Below, piece after piece: positions 24,602 through 32,846 of a DNA stretch of 64,000 nucleotides (the first letter of the stretch is position 1; each line of letters begins with the position of its first letter). The translations under genes were made by a program, and so were the position numbers. Source of the DNA: WRHT01 sp031550525 (GTDB lineage Bacteria > Desulfobacterota > Desulfovibrionia > Desulfovibrionales > Desulfovibrionaceae); assembly GCA_031550525.1 (NCBI GenBank), contig JAVBON010000014.1, positions 124,001 to 188,000 on the forward strand, written 5' to 3'. The notes under the pieces are model-generated. The model was not told where the DNA came from. It saw only the letters and a program-made list of their open reading frames with translations, and made no database searches.

Positions 24602-26152
24602 CTAGTTTACGGCGGACCATTCCTCACGGACTATGTGCCAGGCCTTGTCAAACTCAAGATGCAAGGTCTTGCGGCCGGTGTCCGAATACCCTGTGGAATC
24701 CTGATAGGTTTGCAGCATGGTGGCCTTAAGCCCGCTATTGGTTGTTTCGATTTGTATATCACTTAAGTCCAGTTTTACTATCTTTACGCGAGTCCACAAG
24801 TCTTTTTTCTGAGAAGTAATCCAATTCTTGCCTTTACGAGCGTCTTGCATAGCCTTATCGGCATAACAGCGCATATATAAATCCAAATTTTGCGTTTTCC
24901 AGGCAAATTTCCATTTATCAATAAATTCACGTGCTTCAGCAGCAAGCATTTTATCTATTTCTTGCTGATCCTGTGTAAGTTTGGTGGCGGAAGAATCCGG
25001 CTGGGCATTACGTACAGCGCTTGATGCCGCGTTATTTTTTTGTTCCGTGGGTTCGGCCGCGGCTACTTGCACTGCCGTGGCTGGTTGCTGCACCGGTTTT
25101 ACTGTAACTTGCGTAAAAGGTGCCGATTGGGGTGCGGTAGCGGACATAACCGGCGCGGCGTCGCTCACTGCCGCCTGGGGGTTTTTAGAGCCTGCGTCAG
25201 CGTAAAGCTCGGGACTTTTAAAATTCTTTATCCACTCCATACCCACAATACGCAATTGCCCCTGGGCATCGGGCTGCCAATACAAACGGCGCGTGCCCCA
25301 GCTTTTCAGGTTTGGGGCTTCATAATTCTGGTTGAACCAAGTGACCCAATAGCCGGGCCCCTCCAAGGCCTGAACATCACTCACCGTGGTTTTAATCCAA
25401 GGCAGAGCCTTGAAAAGCTGCTCTTTTTGCGCGCGGAAACTGCTGAAAGATTGACCCTGCGCCAGTGAATAGGCGTTTTGATCATAAAAATCAAACATCT
25501 CAGCGGAGCGGTTGCTCCAAGCCCTGGCCCAATCCGCCACTTTAGCCGTAAGCATGGCGGAGGTGGCGGATTTTTCCGCCGCTTTATCCGGCGTAGGCTC
25601 AAGCACGGCCAAAGCCAGCGTAACCGGCTGGCCTATGAGCGAACGCTCCTTGAATTTGAGAATGTCCTGATTGTTCATGCCAACGCAGCCGTTGCTGTCG
25701 TAAGGCACAAGCGGAATACCCTTGCCGTGTATCCAGATGCCGTAACCTGTTTTTTTACGCAGGCGGTCCACCGGATTGGGGTAGTTAAGAGGGTAGGCCT
25801 CGGTGCCGTACAAGGCGTAATCCAGGCCGGAGTTTATATATTTTACGACAAAGTAAACGCCTTCCGGCGTTTTCATGTCACCTTCAACCAGTTTATCGCC
25901 ATGGTTTTGGCCCGTGGTTATTGTGTACTCGGCAACCTTTACCAGAGGGCTTTTACGCTCGAAAATGCGTAATTGCTGCTCTTTTTTATCCACCGCAATC
26001 AAAAAAGAAGGGGCATTGGCGTAATCAGTAACCACAGTTTGCCAGCCGGGCGCAGCCACGGTTGCAGCGTCCGTCTTTGCGGCCGCTATGGCAACAGAGG
26101 GGATTACGAGCAGAAAAAGCAAAGTGAGATTTCTTGTTAGTGCCGCTGGCAT
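24602..26152 (-). CDS. L,D-transpeptidase with C-terminal Cds6/NTF2-like domains
   Basis: Periplasmic peptidoglycan enzyme of 516 residues. A signal peptide (about 1-24) is followed by a YkuD domain (about 50-190) with the catalytic stretch HGKGIPLVPYDSNGCVGMN, in which His and Cys are spaced as in the YafK group. Two NTF2/SnoaL-like domains follow: WARAWSNRSAEMFDFYD near 210 and FIDKWKFAWKTQNLDLYMRCY near 405. They are joined by an Ala/Gln/Pro-rich linker. YafK-type enzymes cleave or form bonds to lipoprotein or crosslink peptidoglycan; which reaction applies here is not decided by sequence. It lies 39 bases after pyrE, perhaps in one transcript with purB-pyrE. Confidence 0.88.
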   Translation of the reverse strand: MPAALTRNLTLLFLLVIPSVAIAAAKTDAATVAAPGWQTVVTDYANAPSFLIAVDKKEQQLRIFERKSPLVKVAEYTITTGQNHGDKLVEGDMKTPEGVYFVVKYINSGLDYALYGTEAYPLNYPNPVDRLRKKTGYGIWIHGKGIPLVPYDSNGCVGMNNQDILKFKERSLIGQPVTLALAVLEPTPDKAAEKSATSAMLTAKVADWARAWSNRSAEMFDFYDQNAYSLAQGQSFSSFRAQKEQLFKALPWIKTTVSDVQALEGPGYWVTWFNQNYEAPNLKSWGTRRLYWQPDAQGQLRIVGMEWIKNFKSPELYADAGSKNPQAAVSDAAPVMSATAPQSAPFTQVTVKPVQQPATAVQVAAAEPTEQKNNAASSAVRNAQPDSSATKLTQDQQEIDKMLAAEAREFIDKWKFAWKTQNLDLYMRCYADKAMQDARKGKNWITSQKKDLWTRVKIVKLDLSDIQIETTNSGLKATMLQTYQDSTGYSDTGRKTLHLEFDKAWHIVREEWSAVN

Positions 26153-26191
26153 GCCTTGCCTTGTTATGCAACCTGGTTGGAGCCAGGGTTT

Positions 26192-26755
26192 TTATTTGGC
26201 CAAAGCAACCAATTCATGCCGGGTAAAAATGGCATGAAGGTTACAGCCTATATTTTGCAGAGCTTCCTTGCCGCCCATTTCGCGGTCCAGCACGCAGAGA
26301 ACGTCCGCAACCACAAGGCCTGCCGCGCGCACGCTGGCGCAGGCCTTTATTACAGAGCCGCCGGTGCTTACCACATCTTCAAGCATACCTACCACCTGGC
26401 CCGGCGCAAAGTTGGCCATGCCTTCAAGGTTGCTGGCGGTGCCATGCTTTTTGGCTTCTTTACGCACAATAAGGCCGGGCCATACTGCGCCAAGCTCACG
26501 CCCGGCCAGCGAGGTGGCCGTAATAAGAGGGTCCGCGCCCATGGTCATGCCGCCCACTCCGTAAGGATGCAGCGGAACAAGCATTTGCGCGAAAAGCTGG
26601 CCTATAAGCCACGCCCCCTCCGGATGGAGCGAAGTTTGGCGGCAGTCGAAATAATAGTCGCTTTTCAGGCCGGAACTAAGGGTAAAATCGCCTTCCAGAT
26701 AGGATTTTTCCTTCAGCAGGCGCGCTAGTCTGGTTTTAAGGGCAAGAGTATCCAT
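26192..26755 (-). CDS. pyrE: Orotate phosphoribosyltransferase
   Basis: Adds the ribose phosphate of PRPP to orotate to make OMP in pyrimidine synthesis; 187 residues. The PRPP-binding loop VGMLEDVVSTGGSVIKA (about 117-133) is present, along with SGLKSDYYFDCRQ near the N-terminus and TMGADPLITATS. Its start overlaps the purB stop by one base (TAATG), so the two nucleotide genes are coupled. Confidence 0.96.
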   Translation of the reverse strand: MDTLALKTRLARLLKEKSYLEGDFTLSSGLKSDYYFDCRQTSLHPEGAWLIGQLFAQMLVPLHPYGVGGMTMGADPLITATSLAGRELGAVWPGLIVRKEAKKHGTASNLEGMANFAPGQVVGMLEDVVSTGGSVIKACASVRAAGLVVADVLCVLDREMGGKEALQNIGCNLHAIFTRHELVALAK

Positions 26756-28062
26756 TATTCGCCTTTACCCGCGAAAACGCGGTCAAAAATTAGTTCTTCA
26801 TGGCGCAAGTAGTAATTCAAATCAAACAGCGCATCCAAAGTCGCCGCGTCAAGCTTGGCAGTTATGGCCTTATCCGCGCGAACCAGGTCGGCAAAAGGTC
26901 TGTGGTTTTCCCAGCTTTGCATTGCGCAGGCCTGAACCAGCGCATAAGCCTCCTGCCGTGGCATACCGGCTTTTTCCACCAAAGCCAGCAACACGCGTTG
27001 CGAAAAAAACAGGCCATGCGAGGCCATAAGATTACGGGCCATATTCTCTGGTATTATACGCAATCCGGAAAGCAGCCTTTTAAGGCGGTGTATGATGTAA
27101 TCGGCCAAAATGCAGCAATCCGGCATAATTACACGCTCCACTGAAGAATGGCTTATATCACGCTCGTGCCAGAGGGGCATGTTCTCCATTGAAGCCAACG
27201 AATTACTGCGCAAAAGGCGCGAAAGCCCGCACAGGTTTTCTGCTGAAATGGGGTTCTTTTTATGCGGCATGGCTGAGGAGCCCTTTTGCCCTTTGGCGAA
27301 GCCCTCTTCCACTTCCAACACTTCCGTGCGCTGCAAATGCCGCAGCTCTGTGCAAATACGCTCTACCCCTCCGCCAAAAAGCGCCAGCGAGGTAAAAAAA
27401 TGCGCATAGCGATCGCGCTGAATGATTTGCGTGGAAACAGGGTCTACCTTAAGCCCCAGAATACGCATGGCAATTTCTTCAACCTTGGGGTCAAGCATGG
27501 CATAGGTGCCTACAGCCCCGGAAATTTTGCCATAACGCACGCCCTCAAGCGCATCGCTAAAACGGGCGCGGTGGCGTGAAAACTCGGCATAAAAACCGGC
27601 CATCTTAAGGCCAAAGCTGGTTGGCTCGGCATGTATGCCATGGGTGCGCCCCATGCATAACTGCCCTTTATAACGCAACGCCATGTTTTTGATAACTTCC
27701 AGCAGCTCATCCATGCCTTGCAGGATAAGGCGCCCCGCGCGCGTAAGCATTATGGCGTTGGACGTATCGACAATATCTGATGAAGTACAGCCCAGATGGA
27801 TGAAACGGGCATCCGGCCCAACTTTTTCTTCCAAAGCAGTGAGAAAGGCTATGAGATCGTGATGTGTCACTTCCTCAATCTCACGCACCCTTGCCGGGTT
27901 TACGGCAGCGGTTTTGTGAATGTGCGCGAGGCTTTCTTTGGGAATGAGGCCAAGCTCGCCCCAAGCGTCGCACACGGCAAGCTCTGTTTCCAGCCAGGCG
28001 TCAAGGCGGTTTTGCTCTGTCCACAATGCGCCCATTTCTGGGCGAGTGTATCTCTCAATCAT
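26755..28062 (-). CDS. purB: Adenylosuccinate lyase
   Basis: Purine enzyme acting twice in AMP synthesis (SAICAR and adenylosuccinate cleavage); 435 residues. The fumarase/ASL signature GSSAMPHKKNP (about 265) carries the catalytic Ser loop. Other conserved parts are TSSDIVDTSNA, GRTHGIHAEPTSFG and RDISHSSVERVIMPD. Coupled to pyrE downstream. Confidence 0.97.
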   Translation of the reverse strand: MIERYTRPEMGALWTEQNRLDAWLETELAVCDAWGELGLIPKESLAHIHKTAAVNPARVREIEEVTHHDLIAFLTALEEKVGPDARFIHLGCTSSDIVDTSNAIMLTRAGRLILQGMDELLEVIKNMALRYKGQLCMGRTHGIHAEPTSFGLKMAGFYAEFSRHRARFSDALEGVRYGKISGAVGTYAMLDPKVEEIAMRILGLKVDPVSTQIIQRDRYAHFFTSLALFGGGVERICTELRHLQRTEVLEVEEGFAKGQKGSSAMPHKKNPISAENLCGLSRLLRSNSLASMENMPLWHERDISHSSVERVIMPDCCILADYIIHRLKRLLSGLRIIPENMARNLMASHGLFFSQRVLLALVEKAGMPRQEAYALVQACAMQSWENHRPFADLVRADKAITAKLDAATLDALFDLNYYLRHEELIFDRVFAGKGE

Positions 28063-28122
28063 GCATAATCCCGTGGTAGCGTATTAACATGGCCTCTGGA
28101 GCGGCACACCTGAACAGCCAGT

Positions 28123-28434
28123 TTAAGCGGCTCCTGTGCCTGCCGCCGGCGCGGCGGGGGCGGAAGATGCGGCGGCAGGCGCCGCCGGAGCCGAAGAGGC
28201 TGAAGATTCCGAAGAACCGGCGGATACGGAAGAATCTGTCTTGCCGTCCTTTTTATAGCCGTAATCCGTCACGTACCAGCCGCCGCCTTTCAATACAAAA
28301 GAGGTGTTGGACATAATGCGCTCTGCCCGGCTATCGCACACGGGGCAGACCGCGTTATCGGAATCTTCTATATGTTTGGTCCACTCTTCAAAAACCTGGT
28401 GGCATTCGCTGCAACGATATTCATAAATAGGCAT
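28123..28434 (-). CDS. FmdB-type zinc ribbon protein
   Basis: Small protein of 103 residues. The N-terminus MPIYEYRCSECHQVFEEW and the later CPVCDSRAERIMS form a CxxC...CxxC zinc ribbon of the FmdB family (putative regulatory proteins). The C-terminal third is a low-complexity Ser/Ala/Pro tail. It is encoded between the 36-codon basic gene and purB on the same strand. The role is unknown. Confidence 0.88.
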   Translation of the reverse strand: MPIYEYRCSECHQVFEEWTKHIEDSDNAVCPVCDSRAERIMSNTSFVLKGGGWYVTDYGYKKDGKTDSSVSAGSSESSASSAPAAPAAASSAPAAPAAGTGAA

Positions 28435-28534
28435 GTAATTTCTCTCTATAACAATGGTGTTGATAAACGACGCAAGTCAACAACAGATAAGCAGTGTTAT
28501 ATGCCTTGTCAAAACCGCCGCACGAAAATCAAAA

Positions 28535-28645
28535 TTAGGCCTTTTTAGCTGCCTTGGCTTCGCGAATGCGAGCTTTAAGGCGCTCGGCGCGGCGGTGGCG
28601 TCTACGATCAAGTTCTTTTCTGCGTTCTACTTTCTTTTGAGCCAT
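28535..28645 (-). CDS. Very small basic protein (36 residues)
   Basis: Short open frame with a strong ribosome site (AAGGAGT, five bases before the ATG). It starts MAQKKVERRKELDRRRHRRA and ends in a Lys/Ala tail with TAA. More than half of the residues are charged and most of these are Arg or Lys; a single amphipathic helix is likely. Such proteins often bind RNA or the ribosome (inference). The ribosome site and codon pattern suggest it is real. I do not recognise a family name with confidence. Confidence 0.65.
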   Translation of the reverse strand: MAQKKVERRKELDRRRHRRAERLKARIREAKAAKKA

Positions 28646-28944
28646 GGTTTACTCCTTATTCGGCAATAGGCCGGATAATATAGTTTAGATATTCATTTGT
28701 AAAGCCCACGCGGCAAGAGACAGCGCCTTGCCGCCTTTTTCACGCGAAAGGGCATAGTTCTATTACTTGCCGGTGGTTTGTCAACCCATTTTTTACAGCA
28801 ATCTGCCTGCCCGCTGGTAAATGTGCGGTTATTAAAGCAACCGCTGGGGTCAGGGAGGCTCACACATAGCTGAGGCCGCCGCCCCCTTTGCGGGCTGAAA
28901 GCGCCCAGCGCTCATTAATCCGGCTTCCGCCCTGTATATTTTGT
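28646..28944. other. Non-coding gap with small hairpins
   Basis: No gene is seen. There is a plus-strand hairpin CGGCAAG/CTTGCCG at 28711-28733 followed by CCTTTTT, and a GC-rich stretch at 28850-28930 before the lysA stop that may act as the lysA terminator. No gene feeds the plus-strand hairpin, so its role is unclear. Confidence 0.4.
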
Positions 28945-30210
28945 CTAATCCAGCGGCGTGATCAGGCCCAGCAGGTCTTCAACCGTTTCCCTGCGCCTGA
29001 TCAGCTTTACATCCCCGCCGGAGGTTATAAGCACTTCGGCCGGGCGCACGCGCTGGTTGTAGCTTGAAGCCATGGCATAGCAGTAGGCCCCGGCATCCAA
29101 AAAGCCTAGCAGATCGTCTTTTTCTATTTCGGGCAACACGTAATTTTTATGAAGAATATCGCCAGTTTCACAAATATTGCCGACTATGGCCTGGGGCATA
29201 TCCGCCCCTTTGGGCGCGCCGCCCTCAGGCCGGTATATTTCAACATCATGAAACGCATCATACAGCATGGGGCGCGGCAGGATATTAAAACCAACATCGG
29301 TACAGGCATACCTGGTGGGGCCGTTGTTTTTGGTGGCTGTGACCGTGCCCAGCAAAAGGCCGGACTCGGCCGGAACATAGCGGCCCGGCTCTATAATGAA
29401 TTCTCCGGCATAGCCGGTTTTAGCCACCCAAGCCTTTACGGCGGCAGTGCACTTTTGGCTGAAGGCGACTATATCAAGGCGCGGCTCGCCGGCATACTTG
29501 CGGTAGGGTATGCCGTAACCGCCGCCGAAATCTATGTATTTAAGACCTTCAAAACCTTCCGCCGTTTCAAGCATCCAGTTTACGGACTGCAAAAAGGCAT
29601 CGGCGTCCATAAACAACGAGCCGACGTGCTGGTTAAGGCCTACCAGCTTCAAATTGTATTTGACGCACAGCGCGCGCATGGCCGGGTAATCTTCAGGGTT
29701 TATGCCGAATTTCGTCTTCTTGCCGCCTGTAATCACTTTTTCGTGATGCCCCAGGCCCATGCCGGGGTTAAGGCGCACCATAACCTCGCTGCCGGGGGCC
29801 ACGCGGCCGAAAGTTTCAAGCTGTGATATGGAATCGACACTTACGAGATTGCTGTTGGCAGCGGCGTTTGCCAGCTCCTCGGCGCTTACGTTATTGCATA
29901 CGTAAAAAATTTCCTCCCGCTTGAATCCGGCCAATTTGTTAAGCGCAAGCTCGCCTGGGCTCATGGAGTCGACAAACAGGCCCTCGGAGCGCACAATGCG
30001 CAGCAGGTGCGGGTTGGCGTTGGCTTTGGCCGAATAACAAACTTTTACCTGCGGCAGGTTTATAAGCGAGCGCATATCACGGCAACTGCGGCGCAAGATG
30101 TTCTCGTTATAAACATACAGCGGGCTGCCGTATTCACGCACCAACGCAAAAGGGCTTATGCCCATAAAAAAATTGAGGCCGCTGGTGTAGGAGGAGCGAA
30201 TTTCTGACAT
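28945..30210 (-). CDS. lysA: Diaminopimelate decarboxylase
   Basis: PLP enzyme making lysine from meso-diaminopimelate; 421 residues. The PLP lysine lies in VCYSAKANANPHLLR (about 57-71). Also visible are the GLNQHVGS segment, the glycine loop DFGGGYGIPY, the EPGRYVP motif, and the C-terminal FLDAGAYCYAMASSYNQRVRP, shown here as GAYCYAMASSYNQRVRP. The N-terminus starts with a family-typical FALVREYGSPLYVYNE. It is monocistronic by position. Confidence 0.95.
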   Translation of the reverse strand: MSEIRSSYTSGLNFFMGISPFALVREYGSPLYVYNENILRRSCRDMRSLINLPQVKVCYSAKANANPHLLRIVRSEGLFVDSMSPGELALNKLAGFKREEIFYVCNNVSAEELANAAANSNLVSVDSISQLETFGRVAPGSEVMVRLNPGMGLGHHEKVITGGKKTKFGINPEDYPAMRALCVKYNLKLVGLNQHVGSLFMDADAFLQSVNWMLETAEGFEGLKYIDFGGGYGIPYRKYAGEPRLDIVAFSQKCTAAVKAWVAKTGYAGEFIIEPGRYVPAESGLLLGTVTATKNNGPTRYACTDVGFNILPRPMLYDAFHDVEIYRPEGGAPKGADMPQAIVGNICETGDILHKNYVLPEIEKDDLLGFLDAGAYCYAMASSYNQRVRPAEVLITSGGDVKLIRRRETVEDLLGLITPLD

Positions 30211-30435
30211 GGTTTATCCTTTAGTTTAAGGCGCGCACTTAAAGAAAAGCGTTTGGCGGTAGCGCCGCCAGGGAGGCTTTACCGTGCAAGCCCTTGCCTT
30301 TTACGAAAAAAGCCGCGCGTAAGAGCTTGCATAGTTAACACTATAATAACGCCCCCGCAAGCCTGCCGCGCCCTACTTTTAGCGTGGAACAACATTTAAC
30401 GGAGATAACCGTAAAAAACGGAAAGAGTTGCTGAT

Positions 30436-30464
30436 AAAAAAAGCCACCCTCGCGGGTGGCTTTT
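30436..30464 (-). terminator. rpsA terminator
   Basis: Minus-strand hairpin GCCACCC-GCGA-GGGTGGC (30460-30443) followed by seven T residues, 18 bases after the rpsA stop. Confidence 0.92.
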
Positions 30465-30482
30465 AACAAACAGTAGTTACAA

Positions 30483-32222
30483 TTAGGCGTCTTCGTTGCC
30501 TTCTTCAAGCTTTTGCTTGAGCAGGTCGCCCAGGTTCTGGCCGCCACCGGCAGCGTCAGGCCCGGCAGTGCGCATTTCCCTTGCTGGTTTCTTGCGCTCT
30601 TCGCTTTCTTCCTTAAGCTGTTTTATGGAAAGGCCAAGGCGGCGTTCTTCAGCCGACACATGAATGACTTTGGCCTCGATGGTTTCGCCTTCTTTATACA
30701 ATTCAGAGGGGCTTTTTATCTTTTTGTTGCTGATTTCGGAAACATGCACCAGGCCTTCAATGCCTTCCTGCACTTCCACAAACAGGCCGAAATCGGTGAT
30801 GTTGGTAACAACGCCGTTAACGGTGGAACCTACCGGATATTTATCCGGCACATAGCTCCACGGGTCTTCCTGCAACTGTTTTATGCCCAAGGTGAACTTT
30901 TCGTTTTCCTGATCAACGGTAAGCACTTTGGCCTGCACCACGTCGCCCACCTGGAAAAGCTCGTTGGGGTGGCGGATTTTCTTGGTCCAGCTAATGTCGG
31001 AAACGTGAATAAGGCCGTCAATGCCGTCTTCAATGCCTATAAACATGCCGAATTCGGTAATGTTTTTAATGGCGCCTTCAAGGATGGTGCCTTCAGGGAA
31101 CTTGACTGCAACCACTTCCCACGGGTTTTCCTTAATCTGCTTCATGCCGAGGGAGATGCGCTTTTTGGAGGAATCGACCCCAAGCACCACCACATCGACT
31201 TCATCGCCGGGGTGTACCATTTGCGAAGGATGACGCAACTTACGGGTCCAAGACATTTCAGAGATATGCACCAGACCTTCCACTCCGCTTTCAAGCTCGA
31301 CAAACGCGCCGTAGTCGACCAAGTTGGTCACTTTGCCCTTGAAAGTAGCGTTTTCGGGGAACTTCTCGTTGATGTCCAGCCACGGGTCTTCCACCAACTG
31401 CTTCAGGCCGAGGGAGACTTTGTTGTTGTCCTTATCAAAGGAAAGCACCCTAAGCTCAAGCTCTTGGCCCAGCGACACAATTTCTCTGGGGTGGCGAATG
31501 CGCTTCCAAGACATGTCGGTGATGTGCAAGAGGCCGTCAAGGCCGCCCAAATCAACAAACACGCCGTATTCGGTAATATTTTTGACGCGTCCGGTAACCA
31601 TCTGGCCTTCTTCAAGGGTGGTCAGCAAATCCTGACGCTTGGAGTCACGATCTTCTTCAAGCAATACGCGGCGGGAAACTATAACGTTACTGCGGCGGCG
31701 GTTGATTTTGAGCACGCGGAATTCATATTCCTGATTAACCAGGGCGTCCATATCCGGCACGGGGCGCAAATCTACGTGCGAGCCGGGCAAAAACGCCTCA
31801 ACTCCGCCCAGATCCACCGTGTACCCGCCCTTTATGCGGCGCAGTATACGGCCGGTGCAGATACCGCCGTTTTCAAGCACGGCTTCAAGCTGGTCAAATA
31901 CCTGCATACGCTTGGCTTTTTCATAGGACAAGACTATGGAGCCTTCCTGCTCGTTCTTGCGCACTACAAAAACATCTACCTTATCGCCTACTTTAACGGC
32001 AAGCTGCCCGGCGGAATCCATAAACTCGGAGGCAGGTATCTGCCCCTCGGATTTAAAGTTAACGTCCACCAGTACGTTATCGGCGTCAATACGCACCACC
32101 TCGCCTTTAACGATGGAGCCTTCGTCAAGGTCGCCGAAATCCGGATTAAGGTAGCTTTCAAGGGCGCTTTCAAAATTGATGTCGCCATCAAAGCCCATGT
32201 CTTGTTCAGAAGTTACAGTCAT
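30483..32222 (-). CDS. rpsA: 30S ribosomal protein S1
   Basis: RNA-binding ribosomal protein of 579 residues that helps mRNA bind the small subunit. Six S1/OB repeats can be counted; the later four are alike, with motifs such as ITEYGVFVDLGGLDGLLHI, LVDYGAFVELESGVEGLVHI, ITEFGMFIGIEDGIDGLIHV and ITDFGLFVEVQEGIEGLVHV. A short acidic N-terminal and a basic/Gly C-terminal tail flank them. GGAGGAA precedes the ATG. A -10 box TATAAT lies on the minus strand at 32300-32295. Confidence 0.97.
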   Translation of the reverse strand: MTVTSEQDMGFDGDINFESALESYLNPDFGDLDEGSIVKGEVVRIDADNVLVDVNFKSEGQIPASEFMDSAGQLAVKVGDKVDVFVVRKNEQEGSIVLSYEKAKRMQVFDQLEAVLENGGICTGRILRRIKGGYTVDLGGVEAFLPGSHVDLRPVPDMDALVNQEYEFRVLKINRRRSNVIVSRRVLLEEDRDSKRQDLLTTLEEGQMVTGRVKNITEYGVFVDLGGLDGLLHITDMSWKRIRHPREIVSLGQELELRVLSFDKDNNKVSLGLKQLVEDPWLDINEKFPENATFKGKVTNLVDYGAFVELESGVEGLVHISEMSWTRKLRHPSQMVHPGDEVDVVVLGVDSSKKRISLGMKQIKENPWEVVAVKFPEGTILEGAIKNITEFGMFIGIEDGIDGLIHVSDISWTKKIRHPNELFQVGDVVQAKVLTVDQENEKFTLGIKQLQEDPWSYVPDKYPVGSTVNGVVTNITDFGLFVEVQEGIEGLVHVSEISNKKIKSPSELYKEGETIEAKVIHVSAEERRLGLSIKQLKEESEERKKPAREMRTAGPDAAGGGQNLGDLLKQKLEEGNEDA

Positions 32223-32294
32223 TACATTTCCTCCAACCGCAAAATTCCCTTATTTCTGATTTTAAGGTTTGGTTCAAATATCAAAATCGCAAAA

Positions 32295-32300
32295 ATTATA
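32295..32300 (-). promoter_or_regulatory. Likely -10 box of the rpsA promoter
   Basis: A perfect TATAAT on the minus strand, 73 bases before the rpsA start. No good -35 is seen at 16-18 bases, so this is tentative. Confidence 0.4.
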
Positions 32301-32513
32301 CAATAGAAAAAGGCTTGACATCTGAATTATTTTTGCGTGATTAAATTTTTTTTCCTTGCTTATACCGTAAGTTAGCGACGGCCAAGAATAAAAACATTCA
32401 TAAAAATAATTTTATTGCACTTTCCCCACAAAGCCACGGCATGGGCGGTCTGGCAAACTGTTTTTAGCACATGAGCAGCAAATTTGCTGCTACGGCAAAC
32501 CGCAACAACGGCA

Positions 32514-32783
32514 TCACGCCTCCAGTTCCAAAACTCTTGTCGCAACATGCTCCGGGAGCATTTGGTCGTGCTCCGCCAAAATTATGCCGGGAGCGTATTC
32601 CGCAAGCAAATCCTCCAACCGCATACACGAAATAGCACCAATATAATTCAGAGGTTCATCCCATACATGTAAATTGGCCTCTTCACGCGGGCTGGCCGCG
32701 AGCATGGCTTTTTTCTTCTGGCCCGCGCTAAAATCGGCAATATCCGCCTGCAAAAAAGTGGACAAAGCGCGGGCCAAAGGGCA
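32514..32783 (-). pseudogene. Remnant of an ABC-F ribosome-protection gene (Lsa/Vga-like C-terminus)
   Basis: The last 89 codons of a larger frame look like the C-terminus of an antibiotic-resistance ABC-F ATPase. It has the signature ADFSAGQKKKAMLA (the Lsa/Vga/Sal group has YSAGQKKK, not LSGGE), the Walker B region LHVWDEPLNYIGAIS (family: IWDEPLNYIDV), and the H-loop IILAEHDQMLPEHVATR (family: FVEHD). There is no first ATPase domain, no linker, no Walker A and no start for it. Upstream codons run antisense into polA and resemble nothing. The changes NYIG for NYID and AEHD for VEHD fit decay. It ends with TGA at 32516-32514. The remnant lies between rpsA and polA. Confidence 0.75.
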
Positions 32784-32846
32784 ATATGCCACAGATACCC
32801 TTGTCTTTAACCTGCTTTGGCAAGCCTTTGCATATACGGAGTTTTC

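Noticed and set aside
28711..28740. Small RNA ending in the hairpin CGGCAAG/CTTGCCG with T5
   Set aside because: No promoter was found on the plus strand; a lone hairpin is not enough.
30513..32306. 597-codon open frame antisense to rpsA
   Set aside because: It mirrors the rpsA frame; high GC third positions create it. No domain or ribosome site.
32314..32345. Plus-strand promoter TTGACA ... TGATTA upstream of polA
   Set aside because: It lies more than 500 bases from polA with a decayed gene in between, and the -10 is poor; not strong enough to list.
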